DNA of 52,447 nucleotides from an uncultured Lachnospiraceae bacterium (GCA_944380095.1 CALWGP010000004.1:1-52447), one strand, 5' to 3'. Positions 26,484-36,439 are shown, numbered from the stretch's first letter. A program made the numbers and translations. Notes: generated by a model from the letters alone, not told the origin.

Positions 26484-28292
26484 ATGGATCAGAATCACAT
26501 CAGGAATTTTTGCATTATTGCGCATATCGACCACGGCAAATCCACCCTGGCGGACCGGATCATCGAGATGACCGGCCTGCTCACCAGCAGGGAAATGCAG
26601 GAACAGGTCCTTGATAATATGGAGCTGGAACGGGAACGGGGAATTACCATCAAATCCCAGGCTGTCCGTACGATTTACCGGGCCCGCAGCGGGGAAGAAT
26701 ATATTTTCAACCTTATCGATACGCCCGGACACGTGGACTTTAATTATGAAGTCAGCCGCGCGCTGGCAGCCTGCGACGGGGCGGTGCTTGTGGTGGATGC
26801 GGCCCAGGGCATCGAGGCGCAGACGCTGGCCAATGTGTATCTGGCGCTGGACCATGACCTGGAAGTATTTCCTGTCATCAACAAAATCGACCTGCCAAGC
26901 GCCGAGCCGGAGCGGGTCAAAGAGGAGATCGAAGACGTTATCGGGCTGGACGCTTCCGACGCCCCGCTGATTTCCGCCAAAAACGGCACCAACGTGGAAG
27001 AGGTGCTGGAACAGATCGTTTCCAAAATCCCGGCGCCCGGGGGCAGTGCGGACAATCCGCTGCAGGCGCTGATTTTTGACTCCCTTTACGACTCCTACCG
27101 GGGGGTGATCGTCTTTTTTAGGGTGATGGAAGGAAAGGTGCAAAAGGGTACCCGGATCCGGCTGATGGCTACCGGCGCTTCCTTTGAAGTCGTGGAAGTG
27201 GGGTATTTCGGGGCGGGCCAGCTCATCCCCTGCGAAGAACTGTCCGCCGGGATGGTAGGCTATCTGACCGCTTCCATCAAGAACGTGAAGGATACCCGGG
27301 TGGGCGATACCATTACGGATGCGGACAGGCCCTGCAGCGCCCCCCTGCCGGGATATAAAAAGGTCAACCCCATGGTGTACTGCGGCGTTTATCCGGCGGA
27401 CGGGGCCAAATATCCCGATCTGCGGGACGCGCTGGAAAAGCTGCAGTTAAACGATGCCTCCCTTTTCTACGAACCGGAGACTTCCGTGGCGCTGGGATTT
27501 GGTTTCCGCTGCGGTTTTCTGGGCCTTTTGCATCTGGAAATCATCCAGGAGAGGCTGGAGAGGGAGTACAACCTGGACCTGGTTACCACGGCGCCGGGCG
27601 TAGTGTACCGGGTGCACAAAACGGACGGGGAAATGATCGAGCTGACCAACCCCTCCAACCTTCCGGACCCCTCCACCATCGACTACATGGAAGAGCCCAT
27701 CGTCAGCGCGGAGATCATGGTGACCACGGAGTTTATCGGCTCCATTATGGAACTGTGCCAGGAACGGCGGGGGCGGTATCTGGGGATGGAATATATGGAA
27801 GAAACCCGGGCGCTGTTAAAGTACGAACTGCCCCTCAACGAGATCATTTATGACTTTTTCGACGCTTTAAAATCCCGTTCCAGGGGATACGCTTCCTTTG
27901 ATTACGAAATCAAGGGATACGAACAGTCCGACCTGGTACGCCTGGATATCCTGATCAACCGGGAGGAAGTGGACGCCCTGTCCTTTATCGTGCATAAGGA
28001 CAGCGCCTATGAACGGGGCAGGAAGATGTGCGAAAAGCTCAAGGACGAGATCCCGCGCCACCTGTTTGAAATTCCCATCCAGGCGGCGGTAGGCGGCAAG
28101 ATCATCGCCAGGGAAACCGTGAAAGCCATGCGCAAGGACGTGCTGGCAAAGTGCTACGGCGGCGATATCACCCGTAAGAAAAAACTCCTGGAAAAACAGA
28201 AAGAGGGCAAGAAGCGGATGCGTCAGATCGGCAACGTGGAAATCCCCCAGAAGGCCTTTATGAGCGTACTGAAGCTGGACGACCGGAAATAG
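26484..28292 (+). CDS. lepA: Elongation factor 4 (LepA)
   Basis: The 602-aa translational GTPase back-translocates or remodels stalled ribosomes. The G motifs are AHIDHGKST (G1), DTPGHVDF (G3) and NKIDLP (G4). The LepA-specific C-terminal domain ends [20 protein letters not shown]. The start at 26484 gives the canonical N-terminus [14 protein letters not shown]. In-frame codons back to 26298 lie inside spoIIP and are not used. GGAGG lies 14 bases upstream, a little far. Confidence 0.96.
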   Translation: MDQNHIRNFCIIAHIDHGKSTLADRIIEMTGLLTSREMQEQVLDNMELERERGITIKSQAVRTIYRARSGEEYIFNLIDTPGHVDFNYEVSRALAACDGAVLVVDAAQGIEAQTLANVYLALDHDLEVFPVINKIDLPSAEPERVKEEIEDVIGLDASDAPLISAKNGTNVEEVLEQIVSKIPAPGGSADNPLQALIFDSLYDSYRGVIVFFRVMEGKVQKGTRIRLMATGASFEVVEVGYFGAGQLIPCEELSAGMVGYLTASIKNVKDTRVGDTITDADRPCSAPLPGYKKVNPMVYCGVYPADGAKYPDLRDALEKLQLNDASLFYEPETSVALGFGFRCGFLGLLHLEIIQERLEREYNLDLVTTAPGVVYRVHKTDGEMIELTNPSNLPDPSTIDYMEEPIVSAEIMVTTEFIGSIMELCQERRGRYLGMEYMEETRALLKYELPLNEIIYDFFDALKSRSRGYASFDYEIKGYEQSDLVRLDILINREEVDALSFIVHKDSAYERGRKMCEKLKDEIPRHLFEIPIQAAVGGKIIARETVKAMRKDVLAKCYGGDITRKKKLLEKQKEGKKRMRQIGNVEIPQKAFMSVLKLDDRK

Positions 28293-28321
28293 GGGCAAAA
28301 GGCTGCGAAAGAAGGAAGGGT

Positions 28322-29527
28322 ATGGAAAAGACAGACGGGAAAAAACAGCTGGGGATCTATCTGCACATTCCTTTCTGCAAAAGGAAGTGCCTTTACTGTG
28401 ATTTCCTTTCCGCGCCGGCCGGGGAGGAAACCATAGAGGCCTATGTGGAGGCGCTGTGCCGGCAGATCGGAAAAGAGGCAAAAGGTTTTGTAGACCATAA
28501 GGTGCGGACCGTATTTGTGGGCGGGGGGACCCCCTCCCTGCTGACGCCTGGGCAGATGGAGCGGCTGTTGTCCGCGGTGCGTTCCGGCTATGATTTTGAC
28601 GATGGGGCAGAGGTGACGGCAGAGTGCAATCCCGGGACGCTGGACGGCGAAAAGCTGGCCGGATATCGCAGGGCGGGAATCAACCGGTTAAGCATCGGCC
28701 TCCAGTCGGCCCACGACGGGGAACTAGAAAGCCTGGGACGGATTCACGATTACCGGACTTTTTTGCGCAACTATGACCAGGCCCGCAAAGCAGGCTTTTC
28801 CAATATCAATATCGACCTGATGTCCGCCCTGCCGGGGCAGAGCCTGGAAAGCTGGATGGATACGCTGGAAAAAACGGCGGCCCTGGGGCCGGAACATATT
28901 TCCGCCTACAGCCTGATCATTGAAGAAGGGACTCCTTTTTCCGACCGCTATGGGCACAACGGCAGGGAATCGGGGACAGGGAAATGGCCGCCCCTGCCGG
29001 ATGAGGAACTGGACAGGAAGATGTATGAGGAAACGGAGCGGTTTTTGCGAAAAAAGGGATATTTCCGATATGAGATTTCCAATTACGCCAGGCCCGGGTA
29101 CGAGTGTCGTCATAATATCGGCTATTGGAGGCGGACGGATTATCTGGGAATGGGGATCGGGGCCGCTTCCTTTGCGGATCCGGTCCGGTGGAAGGTGGAC
29201 TCTGACCTGGCAGAATACCTTTCCTTTTTTTCGGACGAATCCTGCGAAGACGAAAAAAATCCCGGCGGGATCCGCAGGGAAGTACAGAGCCTTGACGAAA
29301 GGGAAAGGATGGAGGAGTTTGTCATCCTGGGGCTTCGGATGACGGAGGGAATTTCCCTGCCTTTGTTTTTGCAACAGTTTGGGATTCCCTTTTTGGAAGT
29401 GTTCGGACCGGCCGTAAAAAAGCTGGAGACAGAGGGGCTGCTTGCTTTCTCGCAGGAGGGAAGCCGGCTGCATCTGACAGCCAGGGGAATCGATGTAAGC
29501 AACTATGCCCTGGCGGAATTTTTGTGA
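28322..29527 (+). CDS. hemW: Radical SAM heme chaperone HemW
   Basis: The 401-aa protein carries the radical SAM cluster motif CKRKCLYC near the N-terminus. It lacks the extra Cys after the cluster motif found in true coproporphyrinogen dehydrogenase (HemN), so HemW, which inserts heme, is the better name. VFVGGGTPSLL and INRLSIGLQS are family blocks. It follows lepA after 29 bases, a conserved pairing, and ends next to the dihydrouridine synthase gene. Confidence 0.92.
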   Translation: MEKTDGKKQLGIYLHIPFCKRKCLYCDFLSAPAGEETIEAYVEALCRQIGKEAKGFVDHKVRTVFVGGGTPSLLTPGQMERLLSAVRSGYDFDDGAEVTAECNPGTLDGEKLAGYRRAGINRLSIGLQSAHDGELESLGRIHDYRTFLRNYDQARKAGFSNINIDLMSALPGQSLESWMDTLEKTAALGPEHISAYSLIIEEGTPFSDRYGHNGRESGTGKWPPLPDEELDRKMYEETERFLRKKGYFRYEISNYARPGYECRHNIGYWRRTDYLGMGIGAASFADPVRWKVDSDLAEYLSFFSDESCEDEKNPGGIRREVQSLDERERMEEFVILGLRMTEGISLPLFLQQFGIPFLEVFGPAVKKLETEGLLAFSQEGSRLHLTARGIDVSNYALAEFL

Positions 29528-29535
29528 GGAAACAC

Positions 29536-30492
29536 ATGATCTATGAATTTGCGCCAATGGAAGGAATTACGGGATTTGTTTTCCGCAATGCCCACCGGCG
29601 GTACTTTCCTTCCATGGACCGGTATTACACCCCTTTTTTGACGCCAAAGCAGGGGAAGGGCTTTACGACCAGGGAAAAGCGTGACACGGCGCCGGAGCAC
29701 AACCGGGGCGTCCCCGTGATTCCCCAGGTTTTGACCAACAATCCGGAAGGGTTTTTAAAGGCGGCCCAATGGCTGGAATCCCTGGGATATGGGGAAATCA
29801 ATCTGAATCTGGGATGCCCGTCCAAAACCGTGGTGACCAAACGGAAAGGGGCGGGCTTTCTGGCGTTTCCGGAGGAACTGGACGCTTTTTTGGACCGGAT
29901 TTTTTCCGGGACAAGTCTGCAGGTTTCCGTAAAGACCAGGATCGGCGTGCAGGATCCGGAAGAATTCGGACGGCTTCTGGAAATTTTCAACAGGTATCCG
30001 GTCCGGGAACTGATTATCCATCCGCGCCTGCAGACGGATTACTATCGGAACCGGCCCAATCAGGAAGTTTTCGGGCTGGCTATGGAAAAAAGCAAAAATC
30101 CCTTGTGCTACAACGGGGACCTGTTTTGCACCCGCAGGATCAGGCAGGTGTGCGGCCGCTTTGAAACGCTGGACAGGCTGATGCTTGGAAGGGGGCTTTT
30201 GGTGAACCCGGGCCTGGTGGAAAAGGAAAAGACCGGGAAGGAAACGACCCCGCAGATGATCTGGGATTTCCATGAAACCCTGCTGGAAGGTTATCGCAGG
30301 GAACTGTCGGGAGAACGGGACGTGCTGTTTAAAATGAAAGAGCTGATGTCCTATCTGATCCGGAATTTTGACGGGGCGCAGGAAATACAGAAACAAATCC
30401 GGCGTTCCGGCAGCCTGGCGGAATACCGCGACTGTGTCCGCCGTCTGGTAAGCAGCTGCCCTTTGGCGAAGGAACCGGACGTTTCTTTCTGA
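29536..30492 (+). CDS. tRNA-dihydrouridine synthase (Dus family)
   Basis: The 318-aa flavoenzyme reduces uridines in tRNA. The FMN barrel begins FAPMEGITGFVFRN. The catalytic Cys is in LNLGCPSKTV, with the Lys of the family in VTKRKGAGFL, and VKTRIGVQ and LMLGRGLLVNP follow. The ATG at 29536 has TGAGGA just upstream; a GTG at 29524 is a poorer choice. Which uridines are modified cannot be read. Confidence 0.92.
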   Translation: MIYEFAPMEGITGFVFRNAHRRYFPSMDRYYTPFLTPKQGKGFTTREKRDTAPEHNRGVPVIPQVLTNNPEGFLKAAQWLESLGYGEINLNLGCPSKTVVTKRKGAGFLAFPEELDAFLDRIFSGTSLQVSVKTRIGVQDPEEFGRLLEIFNRYPVRELIIHPRLQTDYYRNRPNQEVFGLAMEKSKNPLCYNGDLFCTRRIRQVCGRFETLDRLMLGRGLLVNPGLVEKEKTGKETTPQMIWDFHETLLEGYRRELSGERDVLFKMKELMSYLIRNFDGAQEIQKQIRRSGSLAEYRDCVRRLVSSCPLAKEPDVSF

Positions 30493-30524
30493 AAAAGGCG
30501 GGCAAATAGGGACAGCTGGAAAGG

Positions 30525-30553
30525 CACCCGGATTTACGGGGAAACATAGAATA
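30525..30553 (+). promoter_or_regulatory. Candidate mother-cell (SigK-type) promoter of sigK
   Basis: CACC (30525-30528), 16 bases, then CATAGAATA (30545-30553) match the Bacillus SigK consensus of a short AC-type -35 and CATA-N3-TA. CATAGAAT also fits a SigE -10. It lies about 50 bases before the sigK start and suggests sporulation-specific and perhaps autoregulated expression. Confidence 0.5.
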
Positions 30554-30601
30554 TAGTAAACTGCTGTTGCCGGAGAAACGGTTCCGGCCGGGGAGCTATG
30601 T

Positions 30602-31276
30602 TTGAAAACTTTTCAGAAACCCCTGTCCAAAGAGGAGGAGGGCCTTTGCATACGGGCATTGCAGGACGAAGATGCCGGAAGGAGAAGCGAGGCCAAACGG
30701 CTCCTGATCGAACGGAATTTACGGCTGGTGGCCCACATCGCAAAAAAGTATACGAATGCGGACGAAGAGATGGAAGACCTGATTTCCATCGGCACCATCG
30801 GCCTGATCAAGGCGGTGGATTCTTTCGACCTGCATAAGAACAGCCGGCTGGCGTCCTATGCGGCCCGGTGTATTGACAACGAGCTTTTGATGATGCTGCG
30901 GGGAAAGAAGAAGATTTCCCGGGAGGTTTCCCTGTTTGAACCTATCGGGACGGACCGGGAAGGCAACGAGATCAGCCTGCTGGACGTGATGGAACAGCAG
31001 CAGCCGGATATTGTGGAGGAAATGGAAAAGGCCCGCTGCCTGGGGCTTCTTTACGGGCTGATGGAAACCGAGCTGACCCTGCGGGAGAGGGAAGTGCTGA
31101 CGCTGCGCTACGGGCTTTCGGGGGGCAGGGAAGTAACCCAGAAGGAAATCGGGGAAAAGCTGGGGATTTCCAGAAGCTATGTCAGCAGGATCGAAAAAAA
31201 GGCGCTTTTAAAAATGAAGGCGGGATTTGGGAAGCTGGAAGAATCCGGATGCAAAAAAAACCGCGGCAATGTGTGA
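30602..31276 (+). CDS. sigK: RNA polymerase sporulation sigma factor SigK
   Basis: The 224-aa sigma-70 factor begins KTFQKPLSKEEE, has region 2 (NLRLVAHIAKKY, EDLISIGTIGLIKAVDSF, YAARCIDNELLM) and a SigK-type middle (EPIGTDREGNEISLLDV). It ends in a region 4 HTH (TQKEIGEKLGISRSYVSRIEKKAL). The start is a TTG at 30602 with GGGGAG six bases upstream. No other in-frame start exists between it and the stop at 30557-30559. It therefore lacks the roughly 20-aa pro-sequence of Bacillus SigK, and the gene is uninterrupted by a skin element. Confidence 0.9.
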   Translation: MKTFQKPLSKEEEGLCIRALQDEDAGRRSEAKRLLIERNLRLVAHIAKKYTNADEEMEDLISIGTIGLIKAVDSFDLHKNSRLASYAARCIDNELLMMLRGKKKISREVSLFEPIGTDREGNEISLLDVMEQQQPDIVEEMEKARCLGLLYGLMETELTLREREVLTLRYGLSGGREVTQKEIGEKLGISRSYVSRIEKKALLKMKAGFGKLEESGCKKNRGNV

Positions 31277-31279
31277 AGG

Positions 31280-31321
31280 ACCCGTCCGGGGCTTGACAGT
31301 TCCGGGCGGGTGGTTTATGTT
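31280..31321 (+). promoter_or_regulatory. Terminator-like hairpin with the yifB promoter -35 in its loop
   Basis: A 10-bp GC stem (31280-31289 with 31302-31311) follows sigK. The loop carries a perfect TTGACA (31293-31298), and TATGTT (31316-31321) lies 17 bases after it. The hairpin lacks a long T-run, so termination would be weak. The promoter would serve yifB-dprA. Confidence 0.6.
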
Positions 31322-31414
31322 AAAAACAGGATAAAAGCTTATCTATTTTGATCATTTCGGGGCGTTCGCCCGGATTTTCCAGACAGACGGATTTTGTGAG
31401 ACGGAAAGGAGCAT

Positions 31415-33022
31415 ATGTATTGTCAGATCAGCGCAGGCGGACTGCGGGGACTGGAAAGCTACGCCGCTTTGGTGGAAGTGGATGTGTCCCGCGGACTGCC
31501 CTGCTTTGAAATGGTGGGACTTCTGGCCGGCGAGGTTAAGGAAGCCCGGGAACGGATCCGGGTCGCTTTGAAAAACGCCGGGGCCCAGATTCCTGCCGGA
31601 AAAATCACGGTCAATATTTCCCCGGCGGGGATTCACAAAGGGGGGACCGCCTATGACCTGCCGGTGGCGCTGGGCATTATGGCTGCCCAGGGACAGATTG
31701 CGCCCCGGTGCTTGGAAGGGGTCCTGGCAGCCGGGGAACTGGGGCTGAACGCCGAGGTAAAGCCTGTCCGGGGGGCCCTTCCCATGGTAATGGCCGCAAA
31801 GGCGGCCGGAATGCGGGAATGTATCCTGCCGTTTGAGAACCTGGAGGAAGGACTTTTGGAGGGGGAGATTGCCGTGATGGGCGTCAAAACCCTGACGCAG
31901 GCCATGGAGTATCTGGCCTGCGGTCAAAAGGAAAGGCAAAAAAAGCGGCAGGCGGCGGTGCATGCGGCCCGAAACGGGTCCGCAAAAAAGAAGGATCCGG
32001 AAAAAGGGCGGGAAAAGGAGGCGGATTTTGGCATGGTGCAGGGGATGCGGGAAGCAAAATATGCCGCCGCTGCCGCTGCCGCGGGCTTTCACAGCCTGCT
32101 TTTGACCGGGCCGCCCGGGGCGGGAAAGACCATGCTGGCCCGGTGTATTCCCTCCATCCTCCCGCCCCTGGCGGGAGAGGAGCAAAAGGAAGTATCGGTA
32201 ATCTACAGTGTGGCCGGGATGCTGGAAGAGGGAAAGCTGCTTGCAAAAAGGCCTTTTGTGAGCCCCCATCATACCGTAACGCCCTATGCTTTGGCAGGCA
32301 GCGGCAGCGTGCCCAGGCCCGGTATGGTGACGCTGGCGCACCGGGGCGTGCTGTTTTTGGACGAGATGGCGGAGTTTAAGCGTTCCACCCTGGACATCCT
32401 GCGCCAGCCCATGGAGGAGGGACGGATTTTTTTGGCCAAAAGCGGGGGGACCTTTATTTACCCGGCCCGCTTTTTGCTGGTGGGGGCGACCAATCCCTGT
32501 CCCTGCGGTTATTACCCGGACAGGAACCGCTGCCGATGCAGCAGTAGGGAGGTGCGCCGTTACCTGTCGCGGATTTCCGGCCCCCTTCTGGACCGGATCG
32601 ACCTGTTTGGCCTTGTAAGCCCGGCCGGTTTCCCGACGCTGATGGAAGGGGCAGACGACCGGAAAGACAGCTGGGACAGTGAGCGGATACGCGCCATGGT
32701 GCTGGAAGCCAGGGAAAGACAAAAATTCCGCTATGCGGGCACGAAAATCGGCTTAAACGGCAGGCTGGGACCGGGGGAAACCTTGCGGTATTGCAGGCTT
32801 GGCATGAAGGAACAGGAGTTTTTGGAGCGGCTTTTCCGGATGCAGCCCTGTTCCGCCAGGGCTTGCCACCGCCTTTTGCGGGTAGCCAGGACCCTGGCGG
32901 ACCTGGAAGGGAAAGAAGAGATCGGCTGCGGGCATTTAAGCCAGGCGTTTTGCTACAGGCCAAAGGAGGAGTTTTTAAATGTCCGGGAAGGAGGGGCGGA
33001 TGCGGGAAGAGGAACGGATTGA
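31415..33022 (+). CDS. YifB/ComM-family Mg chelatase-like AAA+ ATPase
   Basis: The 535-aa protein has an N-terminal Lon-like fold (about 1-180: VSRGLPCFEMVGL, VNISPAGIHKGGTAYDLP), a basic linker, an AAA+ core with Walker A GPPGAGKTM and Walker B VLFLDEM, a Cys-containing NPCPCGYYPD insert and a C-terminal Mg-chelatase domain. ComM relatives are branch-migration helicases in natural transformation, which fits the dprA gene that overlaps its 3' end by 44 bases. Confidence 0.92.
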   Translation: MYCQISAGGLRGLESYAALVEVDVSRGLPCFEMVGLLAGEVKEARERIRVALKNAGAQIPAGKITVNISPAGIHKGGTAYDLPVALGIMAAQGQIAPRCLEGVLAAGELGLNAEVKPVRGALPMVMAAKAAGMRECILPFENLEEGLLEGEIAVMGVKTLTQAMEYLACGQKERQKKRQAAVHAARNGSAKKKDPEKGREKEADFGMVQGMREAKYAAAAAAAGFHSLLLTGPPGAGKTMLARCIPSILPPLAGEEQKEVSVIYSVAGMLEEGKLLAKRPFVSPHHTVTPYALAGSGSVPRPGMVTLAHRGVLFLDEMAEFKRSTLDILRQPMEEGRIFLAKSGGTFIYPARFLLVGATNPCPCGYYPDRNRCRCSSREVRRYLSRISGPLLDRIDLFGLVSPAGFPTLMEGADDRKDSWDSERIRAMVLEARERQKFRYAGTKIGLNGRLGPGETLRYCRLGMKEQEFLERLFRMQPCSARACHRLLRVARTLADLEGKEEIGCGHLSQAFCYRPKEEFLNVREGGADAGRGTD

Positions 33023-34124
33023 CAGTCTGTGGCTGTGCAGCCTGCCGGGAATCGGACCGGCAAGCATCCGGAAGCTGGTGCGGGCTGCCGGCGCCCCACG
33101 GGAGGTCAGAAAGCTGTCGGAAGCCTCCTTGGACGCCCTTTTGGGGAAGAAACGGGCGGAATGCGTTTTGCGCGGGCAGACCGGGAAGAAACGGGAAGAG
33201 GCAGCCAGGCTGCTGGAACTTTATGACAAAAAAGGAATCCTGTTTCTGCCCTTCTGGGACGAGAAATATCCTGTGCGGCTTAAAATGCTGCCGGATGCGC
33301 CCGCTGCCCTGTATGCAAAGGGGAGGCTGCCGGAAAAAAGCGCCCCTGCAGCAGCCGTGATCGGCGCGAGGGAGTGTTCGGAATACGGCAGGAAAGCGGC
33401 CCGGTATTTTGCGGCGGAGCTTGCAAAGGCCGGGGTCATTGTGGTCAGCGGGATGGCCCGGGGCGTGGACGGAATCGCCGGATGGGCCGCCCTGGAGGCC
33501 GGCGGGACGAGCGTGGCCGTGCTGGGCTGCGGCGTGGATATCTGTTATCCGCCGGAAAACAGGAAGCTGTATGAGCGCCTGGAAAAGGAAGGCTGTCTGC
33601 TGTCGGAATACCGTCCGGGGACTTGCCCGGAAAGCCGCCTGTTTCCTCCAAGGAACCGGATTATCAGCGGACTTTCGGATCTGGTTTTGGTGACGGAAGC
33701 CCGGGAAAAAAGCGGGACTTTGATTACGGTGGACCTGGCATTGGAACAGGGGAAGGATGTATTTGCCGTACCGGGACGGATTACGGATTGCTGCAGCCGG
33801 GGATGCAACCGCCTCATTGCGGCCGGCGCGGGGGCAGCGCTGAACGCAGGGCAGCTGCTGGAAGCCATGGGTCTTGTCTGGACGGAACCCAAAAGCAGCC
33901 GGGGCGGACAGAAGGAAACAGAAAACGGCGGGGAAAGGCAAAGCCTGCGAAAACGGGTGCTAAAGGCGCTGGAAGAAGACGGGGGAAGCCTGGACGAACT
34001 GTATGAACGGCTGGCGGCAGACAAAAAAGCGGGGGATGTTTCCCTGCAGGAACTGATGCAGGAGCTGGTGCTTTTATGTATGGAAGGAACTGCCAAAAGC
34101 GTGCAGGGACGCTATTTCCTTTGA
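32979..34124 (+). CDS. dprA: DNA processing protein DprA
   Basis: The 381-aa protein loads RecA on incoming single-stranded DNA. It has an N-terminal helical domain (LPGIGPASIRKL), a Rossmann core (VIGARECSEYG, VVSGMARGVDGIAGWAAL, PPRNRIISGLSD) and a C-terminal winged-helix-like domain after a charged linker near residue 310. Two starts each have a good GGAGG: 32979, chosen, which lies inside yifB, and 33000, which would shorten the protein by seven residues. Confidence 0.93.
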   Translation: MSGKEGRMREEERIDSLWLCSLPGIGPASIRKLVRAAGAPREVRKLSEASLDALLGKKRAECVLRGQTGKKREEAARLLELYDKKGILFLPFWDEKYPVRLKMLPDAPAALYAKGRLPEKSAPAAAVIGARECSEYGRKAARYFAAELAKAGVIVVSGMARGVDGIAGWAALEAGGTSVAVLGCGVDICYPPENRKLYERLEKEGCLLSEYRPGTCPESRLFPPRNRIISGLSDLVLVTEAREKSGTLITVDLALEQGKDVFAVPGRITDCCSRGCNRLIAAGAGAALNAGQLLEAMGLVWTEPKSSRGGQKETENGGERQSLRKRVLKALEEDGGSLDELYERLAADKKAGDVSLQELMQELVLLCMEGTAKSVQGRYFL

Positions 34125-34144
34125 AACGGGACAAAAATTTTTCC

Positions 34145-34173
34145 TTGCATTACAACGGGATATGGTGTATAGT
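34145..34173 (+). promoter_or_regulatory. topA promoter
   Basis: TTGCAT (34145-34150) and TATAGT (34168-34173) are spaced by 17 bases. A tandem GATTCAC repeat lies just downstream, over the likely transcription start. Confidence 0.7.
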
Positions 34174-34241
34174 GATTCACGATTCACAGTAGATACAGAA
34201 ATATTCGAAATAGCAGTAAAAGGGATTGGGGATAACAGACT

Positions 34242-36335
34242 ATGGCAAAATATCTTGTGATCGTGGAGTCGCCGGCCAAAGTGAAGACGATCAAAAAGTT
34301 CCTGGGAGCCAACTATGAAGTGGCGGCCAGCAACGGCCACGTGCGCGACCTGCCAAAGAGTCAGCTGGGCATCGATGTGGAGCATGACTACGAACCGAAG
34401 TACATTACGATCCGCGGAAAAGGGGACATCCTGGCGAATCTGCGCAAGGAAGTCAAAAAAGCCGAAAAGATCTACCTGGCAACGGACCCGGACCGGGAGG
34501 GGGAGGCGATTTCCTGGCATCTGATGGAAGCGCTGAAGCTTTCCGGCAAAAAGGTATACCGGATCACTTTCAACGAGATTACCAAAAATGCGGTAAAGGA
34601 ATCCTTAAAGCACGCCAGGGAGATCGACATGAACCTGGTGGACGCCCAGCAGGCAAGGCGGGTGCTGGACCGCATGGTAGGCTACCGGATTTCCCCGCTT
34701 TTGTGGGCGAAGGTCAAAAGAGGACTTTCCGCCGGACGGGTACAGTCCGTGGCGCTGCGCATTATCTGTGACCGGGAAGACGAGATCAACGCCTTTATCC
34801 CCGAAGAATACTGGACGCTGGAAGGCACTTTTGCCGTCAGCAAAGAAAAAAAGCCCCTGAAGGCGAAATATTACGGCGAAGGGGAAAATAAGAGGGTTTT
34901 AAAGAGTCAGGAAGAGGTGGAGGCCGTTAAAAAGGACTGCCTGGGCGCTGCGTTTTCGGTGACGGATGTAAAGCGCGGGGAGCGGGTGAAAAAGGCGCCG
35001 CTGCCCTTTACCACCTCCACCCTCCAGCAGGAAGCCAGCCGGGTGCTGAATTTTTCCACCCAAAAGACCATGCGCCTGGCCCAGCAGCTATATGAAGGAA
35101 TCGATATCAAGGGAAACGGCACCGTAGGTATCATCACCTACCTGCGTACGGATTCCACCCGTGTTTCCGAAGAAGCGGAACAGATGGCGAGGGAGTATAT
35201 TTCCCGGCAGTACGGCGAGGAATATGCCGGCGAGGGAACGGTGAAAAAAGCCGGACAAAAGATTCAGGACGCCCACGAAGCCATCCGGCCCACGGATGTG
35301 GCCCGCACTCCCCTGGAAATGAAGGAATCCCTGTCCAGGGACCAGTTCCGTCTCTATCAGCTGATCTGGAAGCGGTTTATGGCCAGCCGGATGGCGGCGG
35401 CCCGGTATGAGACGACCTCCGTCAAAATCGACGGCGGCGGCCATCGGTTTACGGTGGCGGCCAGCAAGATTTTGTTTGACGGTTTTTTGAGCGTCTATGC
35501 GCCGGAAGATGAGGAAAAGGCGGAGAACAACACGCTGGGGACAGGGATCGGCAAAGAGACGAAAATTGCGCCCAAAGAGTTCGAGGGAGTCCAGCATTTT
35601 ACCCAGCCGCCGGCCCACTATACGGAAGCGTCCCTGGTGCGCACGCTCGAAGAGCTCGGGATCGGCCGTCCCAGTACCTATGCGCCCACCATCACCACGA
35701 TCCTGGCCCGCCGCTACGTGGTCAAGGAAAATAAAAACCTCTATGTGACCGAGCTGGGGGAAGTGGTCAATTCCATGATGAAAAAAGCCTTTCCCAGCAT
35801 CGTGGACGTGAATTTCACGGCCAATATGGAGGCTTTGCTGGACGGGGTTTCCGAAGGAAAGGTAAACTGGAAGACGATCGTGTCAAACTTTTATCCGGAC
35901 TTAGACGAGGCGGTGCAGCGGGCGGAAAAAGAACTGGCCGAAGTCAAAATCGGGGATGAGGAATCGGACGAAGTCTGCGAGCTTTGCGGCCGCAGGATGG
36001 TGATCAAATACGGCCCCCACGGAAGATTTTTGGCCTGCCCGGGCTTCCCCGAATGCCGCAACACAAAGCCCTATTATGAGAAGATCGGCGTGCCCTGCCC
36101 CAAGTGCGGCAAAGACATCGTAATGAAAAAGACCCAAAAGGGCAGACGCTATTACGGATGTATCGACAACCCGGAATGCGATTTCATGGTATGGCAGAAA
36201 CCGTCAAAGGAAAAATGCCCGGTCTGCGGTTCCATTATGCTGGAAAAGGGAAACCGCCTGGTATGTTCCAAAGAAGGATGCGGCCATGTGATGCCCAGGA
36301 AAAACGGGGAAAAAGAGGAAAACCAAGAAACCTAG
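34242..36335 (+). CDS. topA: DNA topoisomerase I
   Basis: This 697-aa type IA topoisomerase relaxes negative supercoils. The TOPRIM domain has Glu9 and the acidic triad in TDPDREGE (Asp82, Asp84), and the active-site Tyr is Tyr300 in ITYLRTDS. The C-terminus carries three four-Cys zinc ribbons (from CELCGRR, CPKCGKD and CPVCGSI). The gene is complete, with its own promoter and codY downstream, the usual Firmicute neighbour. Confidence 0.97.
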   Translation: MAKYLVIVESPAKVKTIKKFLGANYEVAASNGHVRDLPKSQLGIDVEHDYEPKYITIRGKGDILANLRKEVKKAEKIYLATDPDREGEAISWHLMEALKLSGKKVYRITFNEITKNAVKESLKHAREIDMNLVDAQQARRVLDRMVGYRISPLLWAKVKRGLSAGRVQSVALRIICDREDEINAFIPEEYWTLEGTFAVSKEKKPLKAKYYGEGENKRVLKSQEEVEAVKKDCLGAAFSVTDVKRGERVKKAPLPFTTSTLQQEASRVLNFSTQKTMRLAQQLYEGIDIKGNGTVGIITYLRTDSTRVSEEAEQMAREYISRQYGEEYAGEGTVKKAGQKIQDAHEAIRPTDVARTPLEMKESLSRDQFRLYQLIWKRFMASRMAAARYETTSVKIDGGGHRFTVAASKILFDGFLSVYAPEDEEKAENNTLGTGIGKETKIAPKEFEGVQHFTQPPAHYTEASLVRTLEELGIGRPSTYAPTITTILARRYVVKENKNLYVTELGEVVNSMMKKAFPSIVDVNFTANMEALLDGVSEGKVNWKTIVSNFYPDLDEAVQRAEKELAEVKIGDEESDEVCELCGRRMVIKYGPHGRFLACPGFPECRNTKPYYEKIGVPCPKCGKDIVMKKTQKGRRYYGCIDNPECDFMVWQKPSKEKCPVCGSIMLEKGNRLVCSKEGCGHVMPRKNGEKEENQET

Positions 36336-36363
36336 AAAAACTGAGAAAAACAGACGGAATGCG

Positions 36364-36392
36364 TTGCGGCTGGTCAGTGCGTGTGTTACAAT
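36364..36392 (+). promoter_or_regulatory. codY promoter
   Basis: TTGCGG (36364-36369) and TACAAT (36387-36392) are spaced by 17 bases, about 48 bases before the codY start. No clear terminator separates topA from codY, so some read-through is likely. Confidence 0.65.
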
Positions 36393-36439
36393 AATCTATA
36401 TCAGTTTGTTTGGTATTGCGTCTGGGAGGATTTGATTTC

